DNA of 64,000 nucleotides, taken from NCBI GenBank assembly GCA_003153155.1, contig PLWV01000013.1, positions 153,852 through 217,851 on the forward strand, in the 5' to 3' direction. This document shows, one piece after another, positions 19,444 through 30,515 of this stretch. This DNA comes from Gallionella sp. Lineage in GTDB: Bacteria; Pseudomonadota; Gammaproteobacteria; Burkholderiales; Gallionellaceae. The notes beneath the pieces are model-generated. The model did no database searches and was not told where the DNA came from. It saw nothing but the letters and a program-made list of their open reading frames with translations. A program made the position numbers and the translations under genes. Every line of letters starts with the position of its first letter. Position 1 is the stretch's first letter.

Positions 19444-20898
19444 TTAGCGAGGTAATACCGATGATCCCATTAAAAACTCGTCGACAGAACGTGCGCACTG
19501 ACGGCCTTCGCGTATCGCCCACACCACCAGCGATTGCCCGCGACGCATGTCGCCTGCGGCGAATATCTTGTCTTTGCCGGTGCGGTAATTTTCCGTGTCG
19601 GCTTTGATATTGCCGCGCGCGTCTTTTTCCACACCGAAGGCATCCAGCACCTTCTGCTCCGGGCTGACGAAGCCCATTGCCAGCAATACCAAATCGGCCT
19701 TCATCTCGAATTCGCTGCCCATGACTTCAGACATCTTGCCGTCTTTCCACTCGACGCGAACCGCACGCAGTTTCTCGATCTTGCCGTTGTTGCCGATGAA
19801 TTCCTTGGTGGCAATAGACCAGTCGCGTTGCGCGCCTTCTTCATGCGAGCTGGAAGTGCGCAGCTTCATCGGCCAATTCGGCCATACCAGCGACTTGTTT
19901 TCCTTATCCGGCGGACGCGGCATCACTTCGAATTGGGTGATCGACAACGCGCCATGGCGATTCGATGTGCCCACACAATCGGAGCCGGTATCGCCGCCGC
20001 CGATGACCACCACATGCTTGCCATCGGCACGGATAGGATTGCGCCCGTCGCCCGCCACTTCCTTGTTCTGCGGAATGAGGAACTCCAGCGCAAAATGCAC
20101 ACCTGCCAATTCCCGTCCAGGCAGCGGCAAATCGCGCGGTGCTTCGGCACCGCCGGACAGGATCACGGCATCGAATTTTTTCAGCAGCTCGGCGGGACTG
20201 ATGGTCTGCTTGGCATCATTGGCCGTGCTCTTGGCAGGCGCATTCTTGCCGATGAACACGCCGGTGCGGAACTCCACGCCCTCGGCTTGCATTTGCGCCA
20301 TGCGCCAATCGATCAGGCGTTTGTCGAGCTTGAAATCGGGGATGCCATAACGCAACAAGCCGCCGATGCGGCTGTTCTTCTCGAACACCACCACGCTATG
20401 CCCGGCACGCGCCAGTTGCTGCGCCGCAGCCAGTCCGGCGGGACCGGAACCGACCACGGCGACTTTTTTACCGGTCTTTTTCTCCGGCGGTTGCGGCACC
20501 ACCCAGCCATTCTCCCCGCCCTTGTCGATGATGGCGTGTTCGATGGACTTGATGCCCACCGCGTCGTTGTTGATGTTTAGCGTGCATGCTGCTTCGCACG
20601 GCGCGGGACAAAGCCGTCCGGTGAACTCGGGGAAATTGTTGGTAGAGTGCAACACGTCCAGTGCTTCGCGCCAGTTGCCGCGATATACCAAATCATTCCA
20701 ATCGGGGATGATGTTGTTGACTGGACAACCCGTAGTGCAGAACGGGATACCGCAATCCATGCAGCGCGCGCCCTGCGTCTCGGCCTGCTCGTCGTTCAGA
20801 TGCAGCACGAACTCGTGGTAATTCTTGCGCCGCTCCACCACAGGCAAGTAGGCTTCGCTCAGGCGTTTGAACTCCATGAATCCAGTTGGCTTACCCAT
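19444..20898 (-). CDS. gltD: Glutamate synthase (NADPH) small subunit
   Basis: The flavoprotein beta subunit: it takes electrons from NADPH and passes them through Fe-S clusters to GltB. The 484-aa length is normal. The N-terminal cysteine blocks [14 protein letters not shown] and [11 protein letters not shown] bind the [4Fe-4S] clusters. FAD and NADPH Rossmann motifs are [13 protein letters not shown] and [10 protein letters not shown] modest extra stretch ([12 protein letters not shown], about residue 226) looks like a small lineage insertion. The start ATG overlaps the gltB stop by one base (TAATG), so the pair is translationally coupled. Confidence 0.97.
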   Translation of the reverse strand: MGKPTGFMEFKRLSEAYLPVVERRKNYHEFVLHLNDEQAETQGARCMDCGIPFCTTGCPVNNIIPDWNDLVYRGNWREALDVLHSTNNFPEFTGRLCPAPCEAACTLNINNDAVGIKSIEHAIIDKGGENGWVVPQPPEKKTGKKVAVVGSGPAGLAAAQQLARAGHSVVVFEKNSRIGGLLRYGIPDFKLDKRLIDWRMAQMQAEGVEFRTGVFIGKNAPAKSTANDAKQTISPAELLKKFDAVILSGGAEAPRDLPLPGRELAGVHFALEFLIPQNKEVAGDGRNPIRADGKHVVVIGGGDTGSDCVGTSNRHGALSITQFEVMPRPPDKENKSLVWPNWPMKLRTSSSHEEGAQRDWSIATKEFIGNNGKIEKLRAVRVEWKDGKMSEVMGSEFEMKADLVLLAMGFVSPEQKVLDAFGVEKDARGNIKADTENYRTGKDKIFAAGDMRRGQSLVVWAIREGRQCARSVDEFLMGSSVLPR

Positions 20899-23800
20899 TA
20901 TGCGGTCTCCACTTTTGCAGGGGCGGGTCTGAAACCCGGCCCTACGGATTGGACATATTCCGTTTTTATCGGAGTGGATGCTAGCCCCGCCCTCACGGCA
21001 ATTTCTTGCAGAGCGCGACGATATTCAGTCGGCATCACCTTGGTAAACCTGGGCAAATAGCCTGACCAATTATCCAGAATTTGCCTGGCGCGCGGGCTGT
21101 TGGTGTAGCGCAAATGTTTTTCGATTTGCTCGCGCAAGGCTTGTTCATCAGCCTGGTTGAGATGGTTGAAATGCACGCGACCATGCGATTCCACTTCGCC
21201 GGTTTCGCTGGCTGCCACTTCTGCCGGGACTGGTTCGAGTTCCACCATGGACAAGTTGCAGCGTTTCTCGAAACCGCCGTCTTCATCCAGCACATACGCC
21301 ACGCCGCCGGACATGCCCGCCGCGAAGTTGCGTCCGGTTTTACCCAGCACCACCACCATACCGCCGGTCATGTATTCGCAACCGTGGTCGCCCAGCCCTT
21401 CCACCACCGCGATCGCACCGGAATTGCGCACCGCGAAGCGTTCGCCGGCCACGCCCGAAAAATAACATTCGCCGGAAGTAGCGCCATACATCACGGTGTT
21501 GCCGACGATGATGTTTTCATGCGAGACCAGCTTGGAATCGGCAGGAGGCATGATACTGATGCGTCCGCCGCACAAACCCTTGCCCACGTAATCGTTGCCT
21601 TCGCCGCGCAACTCGAACGAGATGCCGTGCGACAGGAAAGCGCCGAAGCTTTGGCCTGCCGTGCCGCTGAATTTCACGGTTATGGTGTCGGTCGGCAAAC
21701 CGGCCTGACCGTAACGCTTGGCGACTTCGTGCGACAGCATGGTGCCGACGGTGCGGTTGACGTTTCTGATCTTGCTGTCGATGACCACGGCCTGCTTGTT
21801 GTTCAGCGCGTTTTGCGCCTGGGCGATCAGCCTGTTATCCAGCGCTTTTTCCAGCCCGTGATCCTGCGTATCCGAATGACGGCGCGCCACGCTGGCAGCC
21901 ACATCCGGCTGATGGAACACCCTGGAGAAGTCCAGACCTTGCGCCTTCCAGTGCGTGATGCCGTGCTTCACATCGAGCAGATCGCTGCGTCCGATCAGAT
22001 CGTCGAACTTGCGGATGCCCAGCTGCGCCATGTATTCGCGCACTTCTTCGGCGATGAAGAAAAAGTAGTTCACCACATGTTCCGGTTGGCCGGTAAATTT
22101 CTTGCGCAACTCGGGGTCTTGTGTCGCAACGCCGACCGGACAGGTGTTGAGATGGCACTTGCGCATCATGATGCAGCCTTCCACCACCAGCGGTGCGGTG
22201 GCGAAACCGAATTCGTCCGCACCCAGCAACGCGCCGATCAACACGTCGCGTCCGGTCTTGATCTGACCATCCACCTGCAAGGCGATGCGTCCGCGCAACT
22301 GGTTCAACACCAGCGTTTGCTGCGCTTCTGCCAAGCCCAATTCCCAAGGTGTGCCGGCATGTTTGACAGAAGAGATCGGCGATGCGCCGGTGCCTCCGTC
22401 ATAACCGGATATGGTGATGTGATCGGCCTTGGCTTTGGCCACGCCGGCTGCCACCGTACCCACGCCCACTTCGGAAACCAGCTTGACCGAGATCGATGCG
22501 GACGGATTGGAATTCTTCAGGTCATGGATGAGCTGCGCCAAGTCTTCAATCGAATAGATGTCGTGATGCGGCGGCGGCGAAATCAGCCCCACGCCCGGTA
22601 CCGATGAGCGCAGGTGGGCGATGTATTCGGAAACTTTGTGGCCGGGCAACTGGCCGCCTTCGCCGGGCTTGGCACCTTGCGCCATCTTGATTTGAATTTG
22701 ATCGGCGCTGTTCAGATATTCCGCCGTTACGCCAAAGCGACCCGCCGCCACCTGCTTGATTTTGGAGCGAAGCGAATCACCATCTTTGAGTACCAGGTCG
22801 CGCTCGATGCGTGACTTGCCGATGATGTCGGAGAGCTTATCGCCGCCCTTGACACTAGCATAGCGCGCTCGGTCTTCGCCGCCTTCGCCGGTGTTGGACT
22901 TGCCGCCGATGCGGTTCATCGCGATCGCCAACGTGGTGTGCGCCTCGGTGGAGATCGAACCCAGCGACATCGCACCGGTGACGAAACGTTTGACGATCTC
23001 ACTGGCGGGTTCAACTTCAGACAGCGGCACCTGCGGACCTGCGAGCTTAACCTCAAATAGCCCGCGCAAGGTTTTCAGTTTCGTGCTTTGTTCATTGATG
23101 AGCTTGGCATATTCCTTGTAGGTCGCGGCATTGTTGGTGCGTGTGGCGTTCTGCAATTTCGCGATGGAATCGGGTGTCCACATGTGTTCTTCGCCGCGCA
23201 CACGCCAAGCATACTCGCCGCCTGCTTCGAGCGCGTTGGCCAGCACGGGGTCGGTGCCGAATGCGTTGTGATGGGTGCGCACCGCTTCTTCGGCCACCAC
23301 ACTTAAACCGATGCCTTCGATCTGGGTCGCCGTGCCGGTGAAATACTCGGCGACGAATTCTGCATTCAGGCCGATCGCTTCGAAGATCTGCGCGCCGCAA
23401 TAAGACTGGTAAGTGGAAATGCCCATTTTGGACATCACCTTCATCAAGCCTTTGTTGATCGCCTTGATGTAACTTTTCTTGGCTTGCTTGGCATCCACTT
23501 TCGCGGGCAGATTCATCGCCGCTATCGTTTCATACGCCAGCCACGGACACACCGCTTCCGCTCCATATCCGGCCAGCAAGGCAAAGTGATGCACCTCGCG
23601 TGCCGAGCCGGTATCCACCACCAAACCGGTGCTGGTACGCAGCCCGGCGTGTACCAGGTGATGATGCACTTTGGAACACGCCACCAACGCGGGGATCGCG
23701 ACTCGCTTAACCGACATCGCGCGATCCGACAGGATCAGCACGTTGTAACCATCGGCCACAGCCTGATCGGCAGCGGCACACAACGCCTGCACCGCTCCCT

Positions 23801-25679
23801 CACAGCCGGCCGCGCCTTGTGTAACCGGATAAGTGATATCCAGCACCAGCGAGCGATAACGTCCTTGCGTGAGTTGATCGATGTTGCGCAACTTTGCGAT
23901 GTCGTCATTCGACAGCACCGGCTGATGTACTTCCAGTCGCAGCGCCGGACTGGTTTCTTCGATACCGAGCAGATTGGGTTTCGGGCCGATGAACGAAGTC
24001 AGCGACATGACGATTTCTTCGCGTATCGGATCGATTGGCGGGTTGGTCACTTGCGCGAACAACTGCTGGAAATAATCGTAGAACGAGCGGTTCTTGTTCG
24101 ACAACACCGCCAAGGCGGCATCCGTGCCCATCGAACCGGTCGGCTCTTCGCCGGCACTCACCATCGGTGCCATGATGAATTTAAGGTCTTCCTGCGAGTA
24201 GCCGAACGCTTGTTGGGTATCCAGCAGCGAGGCATTCAGTTTTGGCTTGGCCGCAACTTCCGGCAGATCACCGAGGAAGTAGCGCGATTTTTCGATCCAC
24301 TGTCGATAAGGTTTTGCTGTGGCGAGTTGATGTTTCAGTTCGGCATCATCCACGATGCGCCCCGCCTGCATGTCGATGAGGAACATCTTGCCCGGTTGCA
24401 AACGCCATTTCTTGACGATCTTGTGTTGCGGAATATCCAGCACGCCCATTTCCGAAGCCATCAGTACCAGATCATCATCGGTGATCAGGTAACGCGCCGG
24501 ACGCAGACCGTTGCGATCCAGTGTCGCGCCTATCATGCGGCCATCGGTGAAAGCCACGGCGGCAGGGCCGTCCCACGGCTCCATCAGCGCGGCATGGTAT
24601 TCGTAGAATGCACGGCGCTCTTCATCCATCAGAGGATTGCCTGCCCAGGCTTCAGGGATCAACAACATCATCGCGTGCGGCAGCGAATAACCACCCGCCA
24701 CCAGCAATTCCAGTGCGTTGTCGAAACAGGCCGAGTCCGACTGACCTTCGCTAATCAGCGGCCAGAGTTTTTCCAGATCTGCGCCGAGCAGCTTGGAAGA
24801 CATCGCCGCATGCCGCGCCGTCATCCAATTCACGTTGCCGCGCACGGTATTGATTTCGCCGTTGTGCGCGATCATGCGGAACGGGTGCGCCAGATCCCAG
24901 GTAGGGAAGGTGTTGGTGGAGAAGCGTTGATGCACCAAAGCCAGCGCGCTGATCACGCGATCATCCTGCAAATCGAGGTAATAATTGCCGACCTGATCGG
25001 CCAGCAACATGCCCTTGTAAACGATGGTACGCGAAGACAGCGATGGAATATAGAAACCTTTGCCCTGATTTTTAGGCAGCGCACGCACCGCGTGCTCCAT
25101 GGTCTTGCGGATCACGAACAGCTTGCGCTCAAACGCATCGGCATCGGCGCAATTCTCACCAAAGGTAGGCAATCCGCCTCCAACCTTCGGTTGGGCGGAG
25201 TTGGCACTGCCGCGCGCGATAAATACCTGGCGCACGACGGGTTCAACTGCCTTCACGCTTTCGCCAAGCCCGCTGCTATCTACTGGCACATCGCGCCAGC
25301 CAATGAGTTCCTGCCCCTCGGCTTCAATCTTTGCGGCGATGATCTTCTCGCACGCGTCACGCGCTGCCGCATCGCGCGGCAGGAAAAGCATACCGACACC
25401 ATACTCGCCAGCGGATGGCAGGTGGATATTGCCCCAACCCATTTCATCACGCAGAAACTTATCAGGGATCTGAATCAATATCCCCGCGCCGTCACCGGCT
25501 AACGGGTCGGCGCCCACCGCACCGCGATGAGTCAGATTTTCCAGGATCTGCAAGCCCTGACGCACCATGTCATGGCTTTTTTTCCCTTTGATGTGGGCGA
25601 CAAAACCCACCCCACAGGCATCGCGCTCCTGGCGCGGATCATACAAACCTTGCTGCATCGGCAAAGAAGAATTGCTCAC
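20898..25679 (-). CDS. gltB: Glutamate synthase (NADPH) large subunit
   Basis: Converts glutamine and 2-oxoglutarate to two glutamates. The 1593-aa protein has an N-terminal class II glutaminase with Cys22 as the probable nucleophile (ERDACGVGF), a central domain, the FMN-binding synthase domain with [13 protein letters not shown] for the 3Fe-4S cluster, and a C-terminal GXGXG domain. Family members cleave a short propeptide before the Cys. Two oddities: about 18 extra residues near 158-176 encoded by a hairpin repeat, and a C-terminal tail ([16 protein letters not shown]) whose DNA is a GGGCGGGTCTGAAACCCGGC-type palindrome. An intrinsic terminator lies about 45 nt upstream of the start. Confidence 0.97.
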   Translation of the reverse strand: MSNSSLPMQQGLYDPRQERDACGVGFVAHIKGKKSHDMVRQGLQILENLTHRGAVGADPLAGDGAGILIQIPDKFLRDEMGWGNIHLPSAGEYGVGMLFLPRDAAARDACEKIIAAKIEAEGQELIGWRDVPVDSSGLGESVKAVEPVVRQVFIARGSANSAQPKVGGGLPTFGENCADADAFERKLFVIRKTMEHAVRALPKNQGKGFYIPSLSSRTIVYKGMLLADQVGNYYLDLQDDRVISALALVHQRFSTNTFPTWDLAHPFRMIAHNGEINTVRGNVNWMTARHAAMSSKLLGADLEKLWPLISEGQSDSACFDNALELLVAGGYSLPHAMMLLIPEAWAGNPLMDEERRAFYEYHAALMEPWDGPAAVAFTDGRMIGATLDRNGLRPARYLITDDDLVLMASEMGVLDIPQHKIVKKWRLQPGKMFLIDMQAGRIVDDAELKHQLATAKPYRQWIEKSRYFLGDLPEVAAKPKLNASLLDTQQAFGYSQEDLKFIMAPMVSAGEEPTGSMGTDAALAVLSNKNRSFYDYFQQLFAQVTNPPIDPIREEIVMSLTSFIGPKPNLLGIEETSPALRLEVHQPVLSNDDIAKLRNIDQLTQGRYRSLVLDITYPVTQGAAGCEGAVQALCAAADQAVADGYNVLILSDRAMSVKRVAIPALVACSKVHHHLVHAGLRTSTGLVVDTGSAREVHHFALLAGYGAEAVCPWLAYETIAAMNLPAKVDAKQAKKSYIKAINKGLMKVMSKMGISTYQSYCGAQIFEAIGLNAEFVAEYFTGTATQIEGIGLSVVAEEAVRTHHNAFGTDPVLANALEAGGEYAWRVRGEEHMWTPDSIAKLQNATRTNNAATYKEYAKLINEQSTKLKTLRGLFEVKLAGPQVPLSEVEPASEIVKRFVTGAMSLGSISTEAHTTLAIAMNRIGGKSNTGEGGEDRARYASVKGGDKLSDIIGKSRIERDLVLKDGDSLRSKIKQVAAGRFGVTAEYLNSADQIQIKMAQGAKPGEGGQLPGHKVSEYIAHLRSSVPGVGLISPPPHHDIYSIEDLAQLIHDLKNSNPSASISVKLVSEVGVGTVAAGVAKAKADHITISGYDGGTGASPISSVKHAGTPWELGLAEAQQTLVLNQLRGRIALQVDGQIKTGRDVLIGALLGADEFGFATAPLVVEGCIMMRKCHLNTCPVGVATQDPELRKKFTGQPEHVVNYFFFIAEEVREYMAQLGIRKFDDLIGRSDLLDVKHGITHWKAQGLDFSRVFHQPDVAASVARRHSDTQDHGLEKALDNRLIAQAQNALNNKQAVVIDSKIRNVNRTVGTMLSHEVAKRYGQAGLPTDTITVKFSGTAGQSFGAFLSHGISFELRGEGNDYVGKGLCGGRISIMPPADSKLVSHENIIVGNTVMYGATSGECYFSGVAGERFAVRNSGAIAVVEGLGDHGCEYMTGGMVVVLGKTGRNFAAGMSGGVAYVLDEDGGFEKRCNLSMVELEPVPAEVAASETGEVESHGRVHFNHLNQADEQALREQIEKHLRYTNSPRARQILDNWSGYLPRFTKVMPTEYRRALQEIAVRAGLASTPIKTEYVQSVGPGFRPAPAKVETA
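25152..25208 (-). repeat. In-frame hairpin insertion in gltB
   Basis: A hairpin CCGCCTCCAACC-ttc-GGTTGGGCGGA (25174-25199) interrupts the conserved run VFIARG...[16 protein letters not shown], which in GltB is normally nearly continuous. It adds about 18 residues ([19 protein letters not shown]). Confidence 0.65.
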
Positions 25680-25719
25680 AGTGTTCCCCAGTTCAAACTA
25701 TACAGCCCAAAGCATTAAA

Positions 25720-25754
25720 GCAAAAAAATAAAAAAATGGCGACACGCGTCGCCA
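25720..25754 (-). terminator. Intrinsic terminator upstream of gltB
   Basis: On the minus strand the 7-bp stem TGGCGAC-gcgt-GTCGCCA is followed by ATTTTTTTATTTTTTTG, a textbook terminator. It points toward gltB, whose ATG is about 45 nt further on, and no upstream gene on that strand explains it. Attenuation or a small leader RNA are possible. Confidence 0.75.
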
Positions 25755-26173
25755 CAACAATTACAAAAGCGAAAGGGCGGGGATTTTACCTTGTCTGGGT
25801 ATGATGGGCAACCGCGTCGAACGGCGCGGGCTTCTATTGGGAGTTGCTAAAAAACCACCCCGCTGCAAAGCCCAGCGATGATGAACTGGTTATGTTGGCA
25901 AGCTTAGTGAGCTACGAAAAAGTATCCGGCCACACCAAGCTTGCTGGGTGTTAACCACTGGTCACCGCATACCAACCACCCATCAGGTTTTCGCGCCGTT
26001 CGTTCTGCCAGATTAATCAGACAAGCGGGCTTGAATAACTTACCGTGGCTTGCTAAATTGACTCCCTTCGTGAAACTGAACAGTGAAAAATTGGAAAATG
26101 CTCGTCTCGGCAAAACACCCAAACATACAACATAAACTTCCCGATATAACTTATTGTTGTGTTTGTGTAAAAA
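25755..26173. other. Intergenic region between gltB and the Ig-like lipoprotein
   Basis: About 420 nt without a convincing gene. Short frames on both strands lack ribosome sites or family features. An inverted AAGCTTGC/GCAAGCTT pair lies near 25898-25950. Because the terminator at 25720-25754 faces gltB, a minus-strand transcript starting here is possible. Confidence 0.35.
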
Positions 26174-26203
26174 TTATTGTAACGTTACACACAGTAGTAT
26201 AAT
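26174..26203 (+). promoter_or_regulatory. Sigma-70-like promoter with 12-bp palindrome for the lipoprotein gene
   Basis: TTATTG (26174-26179), an 18-nt spacer and a perfect TATAAT (26198-26203). The spacer holds the palindrome TGTAACGTTACA (26178-26189), and a wider TGTGTAA...TTACACA inverted pair flanks it. This placement over the promoter suggests an operator for a dimeric regulator. Identity of the regulator unknown. Confidence 0.55.
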
Positions 26204-26238
26204 TTCGATAGTGCGAAATGCGCGAATGGGAGACCCAA

Positions 26239-29200
26239 ATGCAGAACTTGAACCCCGGATTCAATCAGAAAATCTCGAGATTTTCGGTTTCTTTTTTACT
26301 CGCGGCAACGCTAGCCATGTTGGCGGGTTGCAGTCAAAACTCCTCCGGAACCATTCCTGGTACAACAGGTACAACAGGTACTACAGGTACAAGTACCGCC
26401 ACCTTAACAATTGCCCTCTCCCCACATTCTATTTCTGCCAGTTCCACCGCTACGGTAACCGCAACCTTGAAAAACGCCAGTGGGGCGCCGATGGCAGGCC
26501 AGGTTGTTACTTTCAGCACGGATGCAGCCTTGGGGTCATTGAGCCAAGCCAGCGCCTTGACCGGTGACGGTACCGGCGGCACCATCCTCGGCGTTGCCAC
26601 TGTCACCCTGTCGCAAGCTGCCAATGCGTCTCCAGGCGCTACGTACGTTACGGCATCCGCCCAGGGATCGACCGCATCAGCGGGATATTCCGTCGGCGGC
26701 GGTGGTGGCGGCGGCGGCATCGCGGTAGGCAGTGTTTCCGTCACCGCCACCCCGGCCAGCGCCACGGCGGATGGTTTCACTCTGATTACCATCAAGGCTA
26801 CCGTGCTGGATGCGGCCGCGACCCCTGCTCCCATCCCGAATCAGCCGGTAACCTTTACGACCGCTGCGGGAATCTTGTCAAGTTCGACGGCAGTAACGAA
26901 TGCGAGCGGGGTCGCACAAGTATTCTTAACTGCCCCCACGACAGTCGGCAGCGCAAACGTTGTGGCTTATACTGGCGGGGTTCCGGCATCCGTTCTTGTT
27001 AGCTTTGTTGCCGGCCTGCCCGCTGCTGTGGCGATAAACACGGCCACATCGGTTGCCGCCTTAGGGACCACAACAATTGTCGCCACTTTAAAAGATTTCA
27101 ATGGCAATGCGGTTGGCGCTGGCCAGACAGTGAAATTTGGCACCTCCTCGACAACTGGCGGGCACTTTACTGACCTGGCAGGAGCTCTGGTACCCTCTAA
27201 CTCTGCCACAACCGATGCGCTGGGCGCGGCCAGGATGATATATGTCGCAGGTACCTGCGCGGGTTCCTGTACTGACTTCCTGACGGCCAATGCCATGAAT
27301 GCCGCCATGACTGTCACCTATGCGACGAATCTGGCCACACTGTCAGTAGGTGGGACGGCCGGCACGCCGACCCTGACCATCGGCACTATCACCAGCCCAA
27401 TTGCAGCAGGCACTCCCGTAACGGTGACCGCAACTCTGCATGATGCCACCGCTACAGCTGTTCCCAACGCGGTCGTCACTTTCAGCGTTGCCGACCAGAC
27501 CTTGGCAACCCTGACGCCCTCCACTGGAACCGCATTAACCAATGCCAGTGGTAACGCGACGATCACGTTGACTGCGTCGAGCTTGACTTCCGGTGCCACG
27601 ACCATCACTGCATCGGCCCAGGTTGGAACCACACCCGTGACCGCATCGTCCGGTTTCTCGGTAGGCGCGGCTTCAGTGACGCTCTCCAGCATTGTGTTCG
27701 GGGTTAACCCCCTTTCGGCTTTCGGTACCACCAGTATGAGCACGTTGGTCTGTATTGGCAGCGGAGCCGGAACTGGCGGCTGCACCACTGGATCACCTAT
27801 TACTTCACCGATAACGGTCAACTTTACTTCTGTGTGTGCCACCAGCGGGAAGGCGACGATTTCCAGCAGCGCAACCACGGTCGCCGGGACGGCGACCGGT
27901 TCTTACCGCGACAATGGCTGCGCCGGGACTGATACGGTGACCGCAACGGCTTCCGGCGGTTCTTCGACAGGCACTTTGGCGGTCAGCGCGCCTGCCATCG
28001 GCTCTTTGCAGTTCATTTCCGCTTCGCCAACCACCATTTCGTTAAAGGGCATCGGCGGGACCGAGACCTCGCAAGTGACGTTCAAGGTGGTGGATGCGGG
28101 TGGCAATCCATTGAGCGGAAAGACCGTTTCTTTTGGCTTGAGCACTACGATCGGCGGGATCACCCTTACTCCGGCCGGCAGCCCGTCTACCGCGGTGTCC
28201 GACAATAACGGACTGGTGGTCATCACGGTCAATGCGGGCGTGGTCAGCACCCCGGTGCGGGTTACCGCCACGGTCGGCGCGCTCACGAGCCAGTCAAACC
28301 AGTTGACCATTACCACCGGCATACCGGATCAGGATAGCTTTTCCTTGTCCGCATCCACACACAATATTGAAGGGTGGAATTATGACGGAACCACTTCAGT
28401 GCTGACCGCCCGTCTGGCGGATCATTTCAACAACCCGGCGCCGGACGGGACGGCAGTAAACTTTACGTCCGAAGGCGGCTCGATCGTCGGTTCCTGCACC
28501 ACCATTAACGGCGCCTGCACTTCCACTTTCACCAGTCAGGCTTTACGCCCTAGCAATGGCCGGGTGACCGTGCTGGCCTATGCCGTGGGCGAAGAAAGCT
28601 TTACCGACCTGAATGGCAACGGCCTTGCGGATACCGGCGAAATGATAGACGCCAACGGTAATTCAACGGACATGCCCGAGGCCTTTGTGGATTACAACGA
28701 GGACGGCGTTCGTAATGTTAATGAGCCATTCCTGGATTTCAACTCTAATTTCGCTTACGACGCTGCGGACACCAAATTCAACGGTGTGCTATGCAGTGGC
28801 TCAGCCATTTGCAGCACGACCAAGACCATACATGTGCGCCGATCGCAGGTGCTCACGCTGTCCTCGTCAGGCGCGAATATCGCTCTTTTTAAGGATGCGG
28901 CGCAAGCAACTGCCACTACGCAAATTGACCTGTCATCCTGCAATTCGGTTGTCGCTGCTGTTGATGTTACACAGCCGGTCAAGACATACTATTTAAGGGT
29001 GGTTGACGTGAACGGCAATGCCATGCCTGCCGGCACAACCCTGGTATTGACAAAAACCAATGGCACCATACTTTCCCCGACCAGCATCGTTGTACCGGAC
29101 ACCTCCGCTTGCAACAGCACATTTGCCGGCTGCCCGGCACTCGCAGGCTCGTTGGCGCTTGGCGTATATCCCTTCAGCATGCAGAGCGATGCGACATTTA

Positions 29201-29325
29201 CTGCGCCCGTCCCACCCAGCGTCACTGGCACTTGTACCAATTCAGCGAATGCGGGCGTTCTCAGTGTAACCGTCACCTCGCTTAAGGGGACGCTTACTAC
29301 TGCCAGCTATAACGTCAATGACTAG
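26239..29325 (+). CDS. Large surface lipoprotein with repeated bacterial Ig-like (Big_1-type) domains
   Basis: A 1028-aa predicted lipoprotein. The signal peptide ends in the lipobox LAGC with Cys31 as the lipid-modified residue. A Thr/Gly linker (TTGTTGTTGTS) follows, then successive ~90-100-residue Ig-like modules marked by PHSISASSTATVTATLKN / VTFSTDAALGSL / ATVTLS patterns of the intimin-invasin (Big_1) type, with a polyglycine hinge near residue 152. Near 790-840 a DLNGNGLADTGE ... DYNEDGVRN ... DFNSNFAYD stretch looks like calcium-binding loops. ATG 26239 is chosen over an earlier in-frame ATG because GGGAG lies 6 nt upstream. A role in adhesion or surface structure is inferred, not shown. 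Confidence 0.88.
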   Translation: MQNLNPGFNQKISRFSVSFLLAATLAMLAGCSQNSSGTIPGTTGTTGTTGTSTATLTIALSPHSISASSTATVTATLKNASGAPMAGQVVTFSTDAALGSLSQASALTGDGTGGTILGVATVTLSQAANASPGATYVTASAQGSTASAGYSVGGGGGGGGIAVGSVSVTATPASATADGFTLITIKATVLDAAATPAPIPNQPVTFTTAAGILSSSTAVTNASGVAQVFLTAPTTVGSANVVAYTGGVPASVLVSFVAGLPAAVAINTATSVAALGTTTIVATLKDFNGNAVGAGQTVKFGTSSTTGGHFTDLAGALVPSNSATTDALGAARMIYVAGTCAGSCTDFLTANAMNAAMTVTYATNLATLSVGGTAGTPTLTIGTITSPIAAGTPVTVTATLHDATATAVPNAVVTFSVADQTLATLTPSTGTALTNASGNATITLTASSLTSGATTITASAQVGTTPVTASSGFSVGAASVTLSSIVFGVNPLSAFGTTSMSTLVCIGSGAGTGGCTTGSPITSPITVNFTSVCATSGKATISSSATTVAGTATGSYRDNGCAGTDTVTATASGGSSTGTLAVSAPAIGSLQFISASPTTISLKGIGGTETSQVTFKVVDAGGNPLSGKTVSFGLSTTIGGITLTPAGSPSTAVSDNNGLVVITVNAGVVSTPVRVTATVGALTSQSNQLTITTGIPDQDSFSLSASTHNIEGWNYDGTTSVLTARLADHFNNPAPDGTAVNFTSEGGSIVGSCTTINGACTSTFTSQALRPSNGRVTVLAYAVGEESFTDLNGNGLADTGEMIDANGNSTDMPEAFVDYNEDGVRNVNEPFLDFNSNFAYDAADTKFNGVLCSGSAICSTTKTIHVRRSQVLTLSSSGANIALFKDAAQATATTQIDLSSCNSVVAAVDVTQPVKTYYLRVVDVNGNAMPAGTTLVLTKTNGTILSPTSIVVPDTSACNSTFAGCPALAGSLALGVYPFSMQSDATFTAPVPPSVTGTCTNSANAGVLSVTVTSLKGTLTTASYNVND
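26359..26394 (+). repeat. Tandem 9-bp repeat in the lipoprotein linker
   Basis: Four units of GGTACAACA (third and fourth degenerate) encode the GTT repeats after the lipidated Cys. The unit is a multiple of three, so copy-number change would alter linker length without a frameshift. Confidence 0.75.
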
Positions 29326-29353
29326 GTACGTATTGATGTGACCGCAGTAACGG

Positions 29354-29384
29354 CAAAGGCATCCGCAAGGATGCCTTTGTTTTT
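29354..29384 (+). terminator. Intrinsic terminator of the lipoprotein gene
   Basis: A perfect 11-bp stem CAAAGGCATCC-gcaa-GGATGCCTTTG followed by TTTTT, 28 nt after the stop codon. Confidence 0.9.
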
Positions 29385-29393
29385 ACCCGGCGC

Positions 29394-30515
29394 CTATTCT
29401 TCCTCAACGGCAAACAGCCGCCGATGTTCCCTGATGGCGTAGCGGTCGGTCATCCCGGCGATGTAATCGGACACGGCGCGTGCATGATTGACATCGGCTT
29501 GCTGCATGAATTGCGGCGGCAGCAAGCGGCTGTCTGCCATGAATATGCCAAACAGGTCGCTGATGATGCGCTGCGCCTTGGTGCTCATGCGCAGCACGCG
29601 ATAGTGGCGATAGAGTTGGGTACGCAAGAAATTTTTCAGCGCGCGCTGTTGCTCGTTCATCTCGGGGCTGTAGGCGATCATCGCCGCTGCGCTACGCACG
29701 TCTTCCAGCGTGACCGGACTCTGTTTGCTGATATTGAGCTCGCTCTGCCGTATCAAATCGGAAACGAGCGCATTGATCATGCGCCGCACCGTTTCATGCA
29801 CCACGCGCCGCTCGGGCAAATCGGGATAGGCATGACGCACTTCGTTCAATTGTGCGGCAACGAGCGGCACTGCTTCGAGTTGTTCCAGCGTGATCAAACC
29901 GGAACGCAAGCCATCATCCACATCGTGATTGTTGTAGGCGATCTCGTCGGCAAGGTTGGCGACCTGAGCCTCCAGCGAGGGACGGCGGCTGTTCAGGAAG
30001 CGCTCACCCAATTCGCCCAGTTGCGCGGCATTCTCCGCAGAACAGTGCTTGAGGATGCCTTCGCGTGTTTCAAAACACAGGTTCAATCCATTGAATTCGG
30101 CATAGCGCTCTTCCAGCATGTCCACGACGCGCAGTGATTGCAGATTGTGCTCGAAGCCGCCATACGCTTTCATGCAGGCATTCAACGCGTCCTGTCCGGC
30201 ATGGCCGAATGGCGTGTGCCCAAGGTCATGCGCCAGGGAAATCGCTTCGGCGAGGTCTTCGTTCAGGTGTAAACGCCGCGCGATGGAACGCGCGATTTGT
30301 GCGACTTCGATGCTGTGGGTAAGACGGGTGCGAAACAGATCGCCTTCATGATTCACAAACACCTGGGTCTTGTATTCGAGGCGACGAAATGCACCGGAGT
30401 GAATGATGCGATCACGGTCACGCTGGAATTCGCTACGCCCCTGTGGCGCTGCCTCTGCTATTCTTCGACCGCGTGAGTTGGTCTCAGTGACGGCGTAGGG
30501 TGCAAGTTCAGTCAT
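29394..30515 (-). CDS. dgt: Deoxynucleoside triphosphate triphosphohydrolase (dGTPase family)
   Basis: An HD-superfamily hydrolase (373 aa) that removes triphosphate from dNTPs. The metal ligands appear as His in [13 protein letters not shown] and HD in [18 protein letters not shown]-terminal [26 protein letters not shown] is typical of this family. The start ATG at 30515 lies 8 nt inside the end of aroB; longer in-frame extensions would run through a repeat. Third gene of aroK-aroB-dgt, the standard betaproteobacterial order. Confidence 0.94.
   Translation of the reverse strand: MTELAPYAVTETNSRGRRIAEAAPQGRSEFQRDRDRIIHSGAFRRLEYKTQVFVNHEGDLFRTRLTHSIEVAQIARSIARRLHLNEDLAEAISLAHDLGHTPFGHAGQDALNACMKAYGGFEHNLQSLRVVDMLEERYAEFNGLNLCFETREGILKHCSAENAAQLGELGERFLNSRRPSLEAQVANLADEIAYNNHDVDDGLRSGLITLEQLEAVPLVAAQLNEVRHAYPDLPERRVVHETVRRMINALVSDLIRQSELNISKQSPVTLEDVRSAAAMIAYSPEMNEQQRALKNFLRTQLYRHYRVLRMSTKAQRIISDLFGIFMADSRLLPPQFMQQADVNHARAVSDYIAGMTDRYAIREHRRLFAVEEE

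Noticed and set aside
23484-25502. A long open frame antisense to gltB (about 670 codons)
   Set aside because: The protein is rich in His/Arg/Gln, as expected from the reverse complement of a GC-biased gene; gltB itself is certain.
25755-26170. c-di-GMP or other known riboswitch before the lipoprotein or gltB
   Set aside because: No known riboswitch core could be matched by eye, though the region remains unexplained.
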